A DNA stretch of 64,000 bases from Zonotrichia leucophrys gambelii (GCF_028769735.1 NC_088177.1:20032599-20096598), one strand, 5' to 3'. Shown: positions 1-13,800, numbered from the stretch's first letter. Program-made: numbers and translations. The notes: generated by a model not told the origin, from the letters alone.

Positions 1-116
1 GAGCCATGGAGGAGCAGGAGCAGCGAGACGAGGCGGCCGAGGAGCGGCAGGAGCGCGGGGCGGCGGCGGCCGCCGCAGCCAGGCTGCCGCAGGGAGTTGC
101 TGCCGGGCGGCTTCAT
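1..116 (-). CDS. ADAM23: ADAM23 first coding exon, N-terminus only (partial, runs off left edge)
   Basis: Read on the minus strand from 116, this encodes MKPPGSNSLRQPGCGG, an Arg-rich stretch, then a hydrophobic core (LLPLLGRLVSLLLLL). That is a secretory signal peptide in the arrangement of mammalian ADAM23, whose N-terminus also begins MKPPGS. The start is well supported: an in-frame TGA lies at 120-122, one codon (GCC) before the ATG, and the ATG has G at -3. ADAM23 is a type I membrane protein of the ADAM family. It is catalytically inactive, is mainly neuronal, and takes part in integrin and LGI1-type adhesion contacts (family knowledge). Only 38 codons plus two bases lie in the window, so no metalloprotease-like, disintegrin or transmembrane domain can be seen. 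The orientation, with ZDBF2 next door on the same strand, matches the human gene order and supports the call. Confidence 0.88.
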   Translation of the reverse strand, partial: MKPPGSNSLRQPGCGGRRRPALLPLLGRLVSLLLLLHG

Positions 117-720
117 GGCTCATAGCGCCCCGGGGCGGGGGGGCAGCGCGGCACAGCCCTCAAGGTCGGCGGGCTGTGCCCGGGGGGCGCGGGCGGAGCG
201 GCGCGGGCGGGTCCCCGCAGCAGCACCGCCCGTGCGGCTCCTGCCGCCGCCGCGGACACAGCGGCACCTCAGCGCGGGGGCGGGCGGGTCCCCGCAGCGG
301 CACCGCCCGTGCGGCTCCTGCCGCCGCCGTGAGGGACACACCGGCACCGCCTCGACACCTCAGCGCCAGCGCGGGCGGGCGGCGGCGCGCGCGCACCTTC
401 CGCGCCCGCCCCCGGCCGCGCGGCCCCGCGCACGCGCGCTCGTAGCGGGCCGGGCCGGGCGGGGCAGCGGCCGCTGTCCGATGTGCTGCCCGCGGGCACC
501 GGCCGGACGCGGCTCGCGCGGCTTCCCCGTCACCCCCGCGCCCCACCGGTCGCGGGTGCCGCCGCCCGCTGGGCAGCCGAGAGTGAGGTGCTGCCTACCG
601 GCGGGGTGAGCGCCGCCAGCTGCGCGCAGAGCCGCTCCGGGCCGGGGCGGCGGGGCGCGGCCGAACGGGCTGAAGCGACAGCTGGGAGCGGGTGCGCGGC
701 TGCCCGAGGCGTAGCGCTCA
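117..720 (-). promoter_or_regulatory. ADAM23: CpG island: ADAM23 5' UTR and promoter
   Basis: A dense GC/CpG-rich block lies immediately upstream (on the minus strand) of the ADAM23 start codon and falls to ordinary composition after about 720. It contains several GGGCGG/CCGCCC (Sp1-type) boxes and no obvious TATA box, as expected for a CpG-island promoter with dispersed initiation. The transcription start cannot be placed from sequence. Long ORFs on both strands here are a by-product of high GC content. Confidence 0.75.
203..370. repeat. 77-bp tandem duplication inside the ADAM23 CpG island
   Basis: The unit that begins with GCGGGCGGGTCCCCGCAG and runs through CACCGCCCGTGCGGCTCCTG and CCGCCGCCG occurs at about 203-279 and again, offset by 77 bases, from about 280. 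The second copy differs by a few substitutions and a small insertion near 328-350. A degraded third start (CAGCGCGGGCGG) follows at about 370. Confidence 0.8.
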
Positions 721-3700
721 GACCTGGCCCCTGACGTGGGCACAGCTGCAGACAGCTGGGTCTGGGAACTGTTTTAAAGAACTTTCACGCAGGGGTGAAA
801 TAGCTTTGAAATGCATCAGCCCTGAGCAAAGTTCGGAGGAGTCTCCGGAGGCACTGACCAGCAGCAGGGGCAGCTTTGCTCTCCTGAGAGCAGGGGCAGC
901 GCTGGAAGCGGAGGCAGTTCAGAGCAGGCAGTCCCCAGCTACTGCAGAGGGGTGCACGAGCAGCCCCTGCTCCACGTGTTGTGCGGAGCTGCAGGCTCCC
1001 CCCTCGCCTCCCTCCCAACGCCTCCGGCTCACAGCTCTGCTCCTTGCGTCCCCCCGGCGTTCCCTTTGGTCCCTGGGCCCCGCTCATCCTCACTGACTGC
1101 AGCTAACTAACCCCTGCAATGAAGGGGGGTGGAGGTGAGAACCAAATGCTATCAAAAAAGTGCGCAGATATTACAAGGAAAATGGATATATGCACAATAA
1201 ACCGAGAGGAGGACTGCAGGGAGGTGCGTGGTCAGATTCTGACCTGGTGCAAATCCACTCTGCGGTGCTGCGTTCAGCAGCAGGCAGTCTGGACCGCAAG
1301 CACAAGGAGTGGTGCATTTCTGTGCAGTGAACAGCATCGCTCATAGTTCCAGTCCAGCATGCCTGGGGTGAACCACCAAGATGAAGAATAGTTGCAAAGA
1401 TAAAAATAACTTCAAAGAGATATGAGAAGATGAATCTGTTTTGTATTCATACTGTGACTTCAGGAGTCAGAAAACCTGAGTTCAGAGACAGGTTTAGATA
1501 TGGATTTCTTAGCAAACATTTTGCCCGGCAGACTTGTAATACCCAAGAACAGATATGCTTTATTTTGGTGCAAGTCTTGCTGCTGAGGAAATAAGGATGT
1601 TTCCTTTTTTTTCCTTTTTTTTTTTTTTTTTTGGTCTGGATATAGCTTTTTATTTGTCAGTTTATACCTTCTAAGCTGAGTCTGCATACCACATGGATTT
1701 CCAGAAAGATAGGTAGTGTTCTGTTTCACATAATTTCTCTACATTCCAGCGTGACTTCATTATCATTGTTAATTTAAAAGTACAAGCAGTTTTTCAGATT
1801 ATTACTATGCAGACTACTTCATAACAGTAGTGTTATTAGTTTTTAAAACAATTAAATCTGAATTATCATGCCAGTTAAATAGATGCTGCTTGTGGAAACT
1901 CAAAATCTAGGTGTGTAGCAGCAGACAAACACTTTGAAAAGACAGATCTGTGGTATTGCCGGGGTAAAAATAAATATAAAATGTGCCTTAGGATTTCACT
2001 GTTGTCTAGGTCTAATGAGAAAGCTATACCCATTTTCCACATAAAATGGTCTTCCTTAAATCTCACATTTCCAGGCATTTTCCATGCAGCCCACCCAGCC
2101 CAGCTGTTCCTCATCATTAGATATCACTAGAATATTTCAAAAAACAGCAGCTCATGTTTCTCCCCATAAACATATAAACAGAACAAAGGATCAGTTATGT
2201 CAGTGCATTCAAATCTAAAATAAATACAATTTTAGAAAAGATTTTATTAGCAAAGAGAAGAAGAGTAGAATGACCATGCAATTAAAAAAAAAATCCAGAA
2301 ACTTTCACCACACACAAGAAAGAAGTCTAGCAACAATGAACACTGGAAACACCTGCTCTCTGAAACTCTTTGGTCCTGAATTTGCCAGCCAGATTCTGAG
2401 GGTAGAAAATGATTTCCTTTTGTACAAATGTGGTCTAGGGCAAAGATTTTCTGAAGTTCTTTTAACTCATGTACAAGCCTCCAGCAGAAACAATCACCTG
2501 AAGAACCATCTAAAGCATGCGTGCTTACTCTCCAAAGCCCTGATGGACATCTAACTCAAGCTGTGCCTCATAAACCTGCTAGAAGCCTTCAGATGGCCAT
2601 ATGCAGTTCACAGAGCATAATCAGCTCAAGATGAAGTGTCCTACTACAAATGACAGCTGCTTTTTGTTTGGTTTGTTGGTTTTTTTTGAACTTGCTTTCA
2701 ACTTTGAAATGCACTATGAAATAATCCCAGATATATTGCAGTGCAGATGTCTGAAAACAAAATACCAGAAGCATGGATTATTGCAGCATCTGTATCCAGT
2801 GAAAGAAATTGCAACATCTCTGTCAGAAATACACAGAAAACAGCTGACAGCTGGAGCTTCAAGACTGGCTGGGAGCAAATGTGTACCATGCAAGGTACAC
2901 ACATGCTTTCCATCAGGGTGTTAAATAGACTTTACATCACAACTTCAGATGATTGCCCAGAGCTTTCCAATTCCTTCCTCCTTTTTCAGGGTGGGGGGCA
3001 GTGAGCACACAGGATGAAATTTCGTGGTGTCACAATTCAAATAAAAAAGGCTTCAGATGCAAAACTGCTGATTATAATCTTGGCTGTTCATATTGATACT
3101 CAGGTGCAAGATGTTGGTCCAGATTCTGTTAACCTAGCCATAAAGATAAACTTCCAACACAATCAAATGCCTTTTCTGATGTCACCTGAAAAAAGCCACC
3201 ATATCACTTGTCCTGGGAAAATCTCTATGTAAAATATGGGTTTAAAGAACTTGTTCCTTATAAAGCATAAATAATACTGATCTTTCTGAGTGAGCACAAT
3301 AAGACAGTATCTTACTAGAAAATAAACATAATTTCTAGATTTCAAAATTAGTTTCTTATCTAATATTTATTTCAAAGATCCATGTAACAAATAAGAAAGT
3401 AGGATATTCCTAGGTATTCCCACAGAGAAAAACTGGTCTTCATTTTAACAGAAAAAAGAATATTTCTGTTGCAGATGGAATATGAAGAAGACAAATTCAG
3501 GAGATGAAAACATGGGTAACTGATTTATCAAAAAGTCTTTGCAAAGATGCCATAAGAACAACTCAATTTTACAACAGTGATGATCATTAGAGAGGAGTAA
3601 AGCACGAGCATAGTCTGTCACTTTGGCAATAACTGGTGATTCCAGCTGGGCAGCTCCAGACTGACCCTGGCAATGAAAGGTATGAATGCCATGGAGTGCA

Positions 3701-5850
3701 GGCAGCACAAACAGCATGGCAGAAGCAGCTATTGCTGAACTCTGTCCCCAGAGAAGAGCAGAAGTCAGGTCTGATTCTGATTTACTCACATTACTGCCAG
3801 GCTAGCAGGCTCAGCTAGGGTCCTGCTGTGCTCTGTGCTGTACACACAGGACAAAATGACAGACCCCTGTAAAGAGAAATTTCCTTTTTATTTGCAATAG
3901 CAAATAGCCCAGCCAATGCTGTAAATAACAGAAGAAATCTAACAGCTCTAGGAGGGGTACCAAGCATGCTGCAAGTCTAAAAAGTGGTAATTACACGGGG
4001 GACTTTGAACAATAGAACCTCATTAGCTGGCAGGTAAGTAATGCACACAGCCTGTAATCTGCATGCAAAGAGGGTGGTAGCCATTCTCTATTTCTCAACA
4101 GGGGTTTAACAGTGAAGACAAAGCTGTACTGAAGCTTCATGCCACCCATATTTCCTTACTTTGTATCATATGCAGTGTAAGTATGGGTAATTTATACTGA
4201 AAAGAAACCTGGTAATTGCAATGAACAATGCATTGCATTAGCATAACTGGTTTTAATCATTCATATTTGAATACTCACCAATTCTCCACGTTCAGCTATT
4301 CTTAAAGAGCTCCTCAGTAGGTAGAGTGAAAGGGAATATTGCTGTTAGAATTTTTTGTAATGATATGACCATTTTTTGCTACACATCCTGCCACCTAACA
4401 ATGCAGCAACAACACAGCACTTAGTCAGAAAAATCAGTACTTTTCATTTATTCTGTCTATTTTAGCCTCTTTAAATACTTTTCAGTAACTGAGGGGTCAG
4501 GGAAGCATTAAGTGATACAGTAATGTGAGAAACACATAAAACAGATTCAGGAAACAGAGCACGGCCTCTAGATTATTCAGAAGCAGACATCACTTTCCAA
4601 ACTGTAGATCTAACAGAAATGGGTTTCCATTACCCTTCACTTTTCCATCTTTGTTTCAACCTCATACACTTTAGAGGAAGAGCTTTCTCCTGCTACTTCC
4701 TGGTTCCACAGAGCCCTAAGACCAGTTTTCCCATCTATGTACGGTAGTGGAACTATGTACAATATTCGGCACAGAACTGTTTTAAACACAGCAATTCTAT
4801 AGAATAAAATATAGGGGAAAATGACACTTTTCCTTAAGAACTGTCACTCATTTGTTGAGATCTGGGTGCACATCTTCATTAATAACTCTGCTCACCAGTG
4901 GTAGTGCACAAATGAACTCTTTTGTGAGTACTGTGTGTTCCAGCACTCCAGGGTAGAATATACACAGTAATTAGGATATACTTGCCAGCCCTCTCCCCTT
5001 AACACTGTGAAATATTAATGTTAGGTCAAGAAAGTAAAGAAGAAGAAAGTAAAATGATAAAAGAATATATTTTACCAGTGTTCAGCAGGGAAGGAAAGGG
5101 AACACAGCTGTGCTGCTAATAGCAAATGGGTCAGAGGGTTTACTAATTGCAGTTCAAATTGCATCCAGGTGAAATTTGAAATAAATCGTTTAATTCTGGA
5201 TGCAGGAAAAATTATTTTGAATAAATGTGCTAGACTAATTTCAGAATTAATTCACTGTGTCCTCCTATGTAATTAACTAAGCCTTCATAGCCAAAGGATT
5301 TTACAAGCTGTTTAGTAGGATTCCTCAGCAGCATTTAAGCAAGTGCATGTAAGAAATTGTACACAAGACACTGCAGTGACAGTTGATATTCTCATACTAA
5401 AAATGCCAATTATTCATCATATTGTCCAAATTATTAATGAGAGAGAGAACAGCAGCAGAAACATGTTGGTCAATGAGGCTACCTAGAACACATTTGTCAA
5501 CTCCTGTCATACAGATATACTTAGCAAGTAAAACATATGCCACCAGCAGCGAAAAAAAAGGCTGCTCTTCTAATAAGCAAGCACTTCTAACTCTGGCTGT
5601 GACAGCAGCCTGCTTCTTGCTAGCTTGTTTCACTATTGTGTGGTAAAATGTAAAAATAGTGTCAAGAAAGTAAGATGGGGTGGCAGGGGAAATCTTACTT
5701 AGATATGTACTTTGATTTATATATCCTCCAAAAAAAAATACAGAGTCTACATCCCAAGCACTTGCCATAGCTGATCAAACATTTCCAAGTGGTAGGTTCT
5801 AAAAAAGCTAGATTGCAGCTACTCCAGTGCAGCTTTGGAAAGGGGAGGGA
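721..5850. other. Intergenic DNA, ADAM23 upstream side; nothing recognised
   Basis: AT-rich non-coding sequence with a poly-T/pyrimidine tract at about 1600-1632 and short A-runs. ORFs here are all under 140 codons, lack family resemblance and have no splice-consistent extension. No RNA gene or recognisable transposon was seen. Confidence 0.6.
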
Positions 5851-5879
5851 TGATGTCATCACTCATTCCCTGACACACT

Positions 5880-6180
5880 TGTGCAGGGAGGAAGGGGACT
5901 GCAAGAGATTTCTGGAATCATCAAGTCCAGCCCCCAGCTATTCCACTGCACAGTTCCATCCATACACTGCCTTCAAGATTAACTGGGGAGTTTGTCCTTC
6001 TACTACCTCTGGAAGGCTGTTTCAGAAGCTCATGGTTAGAGTCGCTAAGCAAATCCTCTTCCTTCCCAGACTAAATTCATTCATGCCCAACAGAAACCCA
6101 TTTTTTTCTTGTGCCCCTCTTTTGTTCCTGAGGCAACATTAACACTAATAGCTCATTCCCTCTACTGGTAGACAGGACCA
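5880..6180 (-). mobile_element. Old CR1-type LINE 3' fragment, antisense
   Basis: Read on the plus strand, the segment contains the landmarks of an ancient amniote CR1 in reverse orientation. These are ATCATCAAGTCCAGCCCC (about 5918-5936), CTACCTCTGGAAGGCTGTTT followed by CAGAAGCTCATGGTTAGAG (about 6002-6040), and CCATTTTTTTCTTGTGCCCC near 6100. The copy is diverged and truncated, with no coding capacity. The family is assigned from remembered consensus structure, so the boundaries are approximate. Confidence 0.7.
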
Positions 6181-9100
6181 GGCTCTCAATGCTTACAGCA
6201 TGTAAGCCCAAGTGGTAGGTGAAAATTTCATGAGACTGAAGTTGAAAATACCTTTCAGCACAGAGAGGCCCTGAAGAGTAAAGGCTGCATTAGCCTAAGA
6301 AGCAGAAGGAATATGGCCAGGCCAGTACAAAACACACTTGAGCTACTAAACCTCACTGGGAAAAAGAACTTACTATCTATAGCTACTGCTGCTTGGAAGA
6401 TGGCTCACTGGGTGTGGACACACAGCGTTTGAAGGTGTTACAGTCGCTTTTCCAATGTTCACCCCAAAATAGAAATATTGTTCCTTCAATAATTGGCAGG
6501 TGCTGAGGTGCTGCTCAGGTACACAGTCTTGTGTTCAAGAGAGACACCTGTGCTGCTGCTGCTGCTGTCATCGCTGCTGTCATACCATGCTGTAAAAGGT
6601 AGGTAAAAGTGCTGAGAAGTGGCAATGTTCATCACATGAGGAAAATCCTGGTGTTTCCAAAAAATGCAGCTCTACGAAACAGGCGGAAAAAGCCCCAGAA
6701 ACTGTTATATCCAATTAGGCATCCTGACTTTTCTTCATAGACAAATTTGGATCACTTTCCCTGCTCTTTCCCTAATTAGGCAAAGGGATGAATCAGACAT
6801 GAAACATGCTACCCTAAAAGATTCCTATTTGATGCTGTATCTAGGCTTTGGCATTGATTCCCCTAAAGAGCCTAAAACATTTAACCATCATTTATCTAGA
6901 GAGATGGTCTGAATTTTTAAGAAAAATCAGTGCAAATTATTATCAAATTGTTGCACTAAAGCCTTAGGGTGTCCCTAGCACATACGAGTTACTAAAGTAT
7001 ATTTTTTATCACAAAAATAACTAGCAATATTGGACATGGATCACAGATTGGGGTGTTATGATCCCCACATCAAAGATCTTAAAAACTAAATTCCTTATAA
7101 GTTTTATATACAACCAAAGAAAATCCTCTTTCAGCTTCTCCCTGCCAGTCATTGTGGACCTATGGATTCCCAAGTCTTAAAGATTAGTCAGAGATTTGGT
7201 CATTCTCATGACCCATCTCTCAAAGAGAGCATCAGTGTAGTTGTTTTGTAACATTGCATTGAAATTATGCACAGATTCCATATAAATGTTTTGCATAATT
7301 TCTGCTATTAATTTCTTGCTTCCTAAGGAAGCTCGAGTAAATGTTCAAACTGTCAAAGCACAGAAAGGATCATGACCCAACAATATTTTACTGCTTTACC
7401 AGACTCGAGGTGCCATAATGCAGCAGATAGTTCAGGGACTTACTTCTTCTGCTTTGTCTTCTTGGTACAAATGCAAATAAGATCCAAAAAACCTTTCCCC
7501 AATGGAGTATGAACCCCTCAGGCTTCATGTTAATTTTCTGGACAAAAATCTCAGCCACAAATCTTTAGAGCACAAAAAAACTGAAGTCCTCACAACCATG
7601 AAAGAGGGTACTCCTCTTTCACACCCACAGGAGCCACACACAGCCCTCCCATGTGGATTGTCGTGTCAAGAACCCACACCTGGAGGATGTGAAATTATGT
7701 CCTTTACCCCGCTGCTTTCATTTTTCCTTTCACCCACATGAACTCATGCTTAGTCACCCTTCAAAGATCTCATTATTTCTCTATAAGCATACGTTCCCCA
7801 TGGTTTTCTGGAATTGCTTATCCCACTAGTTAACCACAAGTTTAAACACACATTATTATTTGTTGTTACTATGGAAATGCAGCATGTTTTTAAAGACATC
7901 CTTGGAAATTAAAGCAGCACTATTTTATCCTGCATGGAGTATCTTTGTAGCACACCTGATTGAAAAAGTGCTACTTTTCCTATACCCCTCACTATCAAGA
8001 ACAGGTTTATTATTCAAAACCTATAGCTCAAAACCAACTTTTTCTATTATTATTTATAATACTGGTTCCCATTAGGAATTAATTAATTTACTATTCTCTC
8101 TTAAATTCCACCCATATCTTATGACTAAGAAATGCTCCAACATTAACTGCCTTTCAGTTTCTCTTCATCCCATTTTTTACATGTGGACACCAGAAGCCCC
8201 ATAAATAAAGAAGAAGGTTGCTTCTTTTCTCAAGTTTGTTGCCTTGAGAAACCACAAGCTTCAATGTACAACGATGCCAGAACAATTTCTTGGTGCAGAT
8301 GAGCACAAGAAGCACAAGAAGCTGACAAAAACAGCTGTCTGTGCACACAGGTGCTAGCTGCTGCTTTGAGACAGGCATCACCAAAAGCAGTCCATACCCA
8401 TAATTCAGGTTTAGTTGCACCATCTACAGTATCACAGCTAAAGAATTTCACATAAATACTACGAAAACCATAGGAATGCATTAACTTGCAGCAGAATATG
8501 TTTGCTTACTGCAAGCGGCTCCAGAAAATTAGCTGTTCCTACTTGTAGCTGAAAAGGATCAGTTTGCTGATCATCAAAACATTGCAAGCATCAAGTACCT
8601 AAACAAAAACCAAAATTTAAAAAAAATCTCACTTCTGGCAAAATTGGATTTCGGACCAAGTAGTATTCCCATTTCAAATGCATACACAAAACTTGGATCA
8701 TAGGGCTGCAAAATAAAGTTTACTCAGAGAAACTTGAGTTATCCTTAATTTTTGTTACAGTTCTCATGTGCTGATACTGCATGTGGAGCTTGGATTGCAA
8801 AAGAATTTCTTAAAGAAATAAACTAATATGCTTCAGCTGGCAGAGCTTGGTGGATTGGAGCATTAAACAGCAGGGGAACATGCCCAAAGGTACAAAGCAG
8901 ATTAACTACACAGTCTAAAGGACAGTCTGACCTCTGCTGGCCAAAGGCATTTCAAGCCCTTCTCACTGGACAATGTTTTCCTGCTGGTTTTGGGTTTTTA
9001 AAAAATATTATTTCAGCCCCATCTCAAAATTTATGGTGCTCTCCAACATAGTTGCATAATCCATGAAACCTCCATTTACCAAAGAGATCCTGTTGAGCAC

Positions 9101-10757
9101 AAAATATCTCTTTTTGCTCATTCTGCTTATGGATAAATTGACTTTTCTTGTAGAAGAGAAAACTGCCTTTAAACAGCCTTTACCATCCATTGATTCAGGC
9201 TCTGTTTTGGCAATACAATAGTATATCACAACATTATACCACCTACAAACTCTAAGAGGGAAATAACAGTAGATGAATGGATGCAGACAAGGAGTATCAC
9301 TGCAATAAAATAATGAAACAATTCCTAGATCAAAACCAATGTGATCCAATGTATTTATTTTGCATTGTTTTGCTAAGTAACAGTCACAAGAAACTCATGC
9401 AATTATTTTTCTGCTTCAGGAAGTCTGGCCTCTCAATAATTCCATTCAAAATGTCAGACTGTTTAATGCCAGCTAAAGAATGACTCTACTTTCTTCAGCC
9501 TAATTGTTTTAAACCTGACTTTATCTATCTACACTGCAGCCCAGCAGCCAGACCAGTGTAAAAGAGCATAGGTTACCTCCTAGGAGGTACCACGCCTGAA
9601 ACATCCCTCTCTCCAGTTTTCAAGTGAATTTAGTTATTTCTATTTTGAGAACAGCCCTTACAGATATGGGCATATGGTAACAGCCCTCAGTCTGGGCTTA
9701 GATAAGATACAAATAGTCTTCCAGCAACATTTAAATGCAGGTTTCTGGAACCCTTTTTGGTCACAGACAAATGTGTTAAGGCAATCAGTTGTAGAGCCAA
9801 AACTAGAATCTGTTCTGGAAGCACTAATGTGCTTATCCAGTCAGGGTAGAAAATGTTATTTGGCTGATATGAGCTGTCATGCAGCTGAACTGAGAGCTCA
9901 AATTTAAAATATTCATAATCGTAATCCTAGCAATCTTATCATCCCCTCCCTTCTCCAAGAGAGCAATGAAGAAACAGCCTTACATTTCCAGAGGTAACCG
10001 TTTAACAGAGGGAACATCTTTTGTTGCCAAGCCTGAGTCATCCCTACAGACTCATTTCTTGAAGAAGCGTGCACATAGAACTGACAGCTGATCACAAGCC
10101 ATCTCCCAACTTCCAGAAAATCTTACTGGTTTTAAAGCAACCTAGTAAAATTAAGACACAGTAACCTTTTCTTTGTAGTGGCAAACATTAATAAAACTCT
10201 CTGTTACTGTGGTTATGAAGGGGGAAGACTTTTTTTATTCATAAAACTAGGTCACTGAGGAAATAATGTGCTCACATAGCAGGGGTGTGCAGCTAGCATA
10301 TTTGCCAGCTTGTTACCACAGCTTGGCCTGCCCCATTTGCCTCTCAGCTGCTCCCAGTGCAGTTCTGGCCCTGGGCCCTACAGGGCTCCCAGCAGCAGTG
10401 ACACAGGCCAGCAGCTATGACCCTGAGCCCAGGCACTGCTCTGAGCAGAAATGAGGTCTTGAGGGGCAAGTCAAAAGAGTCAGCACAGAAGCTTTAGCAG
10501 CTGGTATGCTAGAGTATTAAGATGGTAAATAGCAGGTGGTAACAACTTAAATTTCTAAAAAGCAGATATTTTGGATAAATTATAATCTTCCTTTGGGGTT
10601 TCTTTTGGCTGATGCCACCATACCAGCCTGACCATGTCAGTATTGGCCATGTAAACTGTGAGCAGGGTGATTCTCCCAGCAGGCCTATTGCCACAGAGGA
10701 GCTCCAGACTGACAAGTGCCATCAGCCTTCTGGGAACAGGCTTTGGCAGTAAGTTCC
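6181..10757. other. Intergenic DNA; no gene seen
   Basis: AT-rich unique-looking sequence. It includes a short CTG-type triplet run at about 6552-6567 and nothing else recognised. No ORF exceeds about 115 codons and none resembles a known domain. Confidence 0.6.
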
Positions 10758-10871
10758 TTTTACCCAGGAACTTACTCTGCTAAACTGATTCTTACCAAAA
10801 AAAAAGTGCCCTGCCCAAGGGCATTCTTTTTTGGTAAGAATCAGTTTAGCAGAGTAAATTCCTGGGTAAAA
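10758..10871. repeat. Near-perfect 54-bp inverted repeat (long hairpin)
   Basis: The left arm at 10758-10812 and the right arm at 10818-10871 are reverse complements. The differences are one C/T change near the outer end and a small difference in the A-run region close to the centre. Only five bases (GCCCA) separate the arms. The left arm starts TTTTACCCAGGAACTTACTC and the right arm ends GAGTAAATTCCTGGGTAAAA. No target-site duplication or terminal transposon motif is evident. Confidence 0.92.
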
Positions 10872-13800
10872 GACTCTGAGGATGCACAGGAAAAAGTGCT
10901 AAACATCACACCCAAGACCTGCATGGTTTGGGTCTGAAGGCCTTTGCTGGAAATACAAAAAGGCAAAGGAGACCTTGGGTGATTGGCGTCCTCCCACCAG
11001 CCCAGAGGGCTCCCCACCACAACTCACAGGTGGGTACATGGGTCATGCACTGAGCTCCTTCTCTGGCCCATGGCCATGTTCAGGCTCTTCTTTGGAAGAA
11101 ATCTCACCTCCAGTGAAGATGCCAGTGAGCACCTCTCTGAATTTCCCTGCTCCTGGCCAGATCAGGCAGGAGCAGCCCCACAGCAGAATCGCTGCTGTGG
11201 CCAGGTCACCTTTCACACTCACTGCCATGCTGAGTGCTGGGGCAGGAGCAGGTAAGGGCTCAGTAAAAGCAGGAGTTGGGCAAGGACAGCCAGGTCTCAG
11301 CGGGTGCTAGGGCAAGTGCTGCTCCTTTTGTCTTTCTATCCCTTGGCTTCCTGTCATGTCGCTGCTGGAAATGAGGCAGCTGCAAACAAGGACCTTGGAG
11401 CAGCACTAGGGGTGCCTTCCCTATTTGTACAGCTCTGGAAGGACCTGAGCTCTCTCGGTTATTTCATGGTGGAATGTCTCAGGTTTCATTGAGTGATTTT
11501 CCCATGCTGGGCAAGCAGTTTTTTCTGACCTCTTTCTGGCTCCTTTGCTGCAATGCTTCACTGTCAATTCAATGAAACTGCAAATAATGAGACAAGAAGT
11601 GCCAAATGCTCATCTGGTAACCCTCCCACCACATCGTTCACAGGTCTGAGATGGCTGTGTCAGGAGGAGACAGAGATATCCTTTGCTGCCTCTCCTGAAA
11701 ACTGATTCTGTTTTGATGAAAGCAGTTGTAATCTCTTCCCACTTATCCTGCCAAACCCAAGCTCCACCCAGCATGAATCCTTGGTATGATCTGCATTAGG
11801 CTGCCAGCAAGGCCTATTTCTTTTCCAACTGACATTTGGAGATAGTAGAGATTTCTTAATTTTATTTTTTTTTTTAATTTTCACAGTAAAGATGTCCTCA
11901 AGGAATTTTCATGGAGATCTTTCCATTACATTCTCCAGCAGACATTCCTGCCCCAATAGGAAAGGCAGCTGACTATCTAGAAGGCTCTTTGCTCAAGGCA
12001 CATAGTAATTAGCATTCCTTGTGCCAGGAGGGAGAGGATTAGACTCTCTCCAGCCATCTGCTGAATATGCCTTGCCAATGTCAGAAGAGCATTTTGCTAC
12101 ATAAACAGCACAAAGCATATATCCATACACAATTTTGAAATTTAGTAATTTTCCATGGAAAAGAAAATCTGTTTTTGCACAGTGCAAAGAGGAAAAGTGG
12201 AAATACAACACAACAGTGTCTCAGTAATGAGACACTGAAAGTGATGTTATTGAATCTTAAATTTTAATTTTGGGCACACTGACACTAGTTAAAAATGGCC
12301 ATGTAATGCAAATTCTCAGAGATTTCACAAACCACCTTCATGACATCTATACTTTTTCAGCATACTTTCATGATTAACCTTTTGAATAGGAGAATTGGAA
12401 CAGGCATGTGAAATGTAAAACAGGGATTTCTAAATTTATCTGGAGAAAGTAATGTGGTAGGGCCTTGGAGGAAGAGACACCCACGTTCTCTCAACTCTAA
12501 ATCGTTACATCGTCCTTCACCAAAATATTTTCAGTTACAGACAAGTTGCACTCTGCAGAAAGGTAATTCCATTTTCTGGTGGATTTTGATATATTCTTGC
12601 ATTATATTTCATTACAGTTTGGAGGAAAACAGACCTGTTTTGTTTTCAGTTGCCTACCAAAGAGGATGGAGCTACATCTCTGGAAGAGCCTATGTCTTTC
12701 CTGTCCAGAAGCTGAGCTGCTCAGAATCTGGCAGACATCATTACAGAGACTTCATGCCTGACCACACTCCACTAGCCCAGGATTTGGAATTTATGGATAA
12801 CAGATACATTGGTATCCTCCCGGTAAATCATGGAGAACTTGGGAGTAAGGACTTCCAAATACTTAGTTGACAGTAATCCACTTAGCTGTGGCCCTACAGC
12901 TGGACTTTTCTCCTGCCAGGCCTTCAAGCAAAACAAGATCTCAGTGCTTCTCTACCTGCAGCCTCTATTTCAAGAGATAGAAAAAGCAGAAGAGAAAGAA
13001 GATTACATACAGCCTACTTCCAACCCATATCATGTGTCAGGGCAGAAAATACTTATCAGTAAATGAAGATTTAAATACCAGTTTTCCCCTTGCTTCAAAA
13101 TTCACAGCCTACTAGCCATATCCTGAAATATAATAAAAACTTACCAAGAGCTACTAAACAGCATCAACATCCACTGGTTTAGGAAGCAGAATATCAAATA
13201 CACTGCAAACACCAAACCTGGATAGAGTTTTATGCCTAAAAAGAATGCTTTCTATCTCTAATCTTTGTAATTCCTTTAAAATCAGTACAACAGCTCTGTT
13301 AGGCTTCATGAGCCTTGTCACAAGTACAAGCCTTCACATTGGCACATTTTAAAAATAACTAGTGAGTAAGATCCTGCTCTCATTTCTATAAAAACTCCCC
13401 TACCGATGATAAAAACTGGTTAATAATTTAACAAAGTAATCCAAGTGTTCTAAAAGTGGCACAGAGCTGTTTATATTTAAAAGAAAATGCTCAGTTCTAG
13501 GAGATTAATCTGCGAGAGAAGTCTATTATTTAATGCAGAAAACCCTCCCAGAGCAATTTGCATAGACTGCTAACATCACCTACCCATGTGGGTAACCACA
13601 GTCTGCTGGCTCCCCATGCTCCTACCCTCACGTTCAGAGAATGGCCCTGCAGAGAAAAAGGCTGGCTGCTGTCAGACTGAAATATTATCCACAGGATCTA
13701 AATTCCACAACTTTACCAGGCCCCTACAAAGTAGTAAGAAAAGCTGAGTCCTCCCAATACTGACATATTGATCTATAAATCAGAAAGAATTGGAGGGTTT

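Noticed and set aside
97..743. Several overlapping ORFs of 75-134 codons on both strands at the left end
   Set aside because: They lie in the CpG island and tandem duplication, where stop codons are rare. Only the minus-strand frame from 116 matches a known protein.
12454..12870. 138-codon plus-strand ORF in the ADAM23-ZDBF2 interval
   Set aside because: Longest non-genic ORF, but no recognisable domain, no family resemblance and no splice-consistent partner exons. The length is plausible by chance in a 64-kb window.
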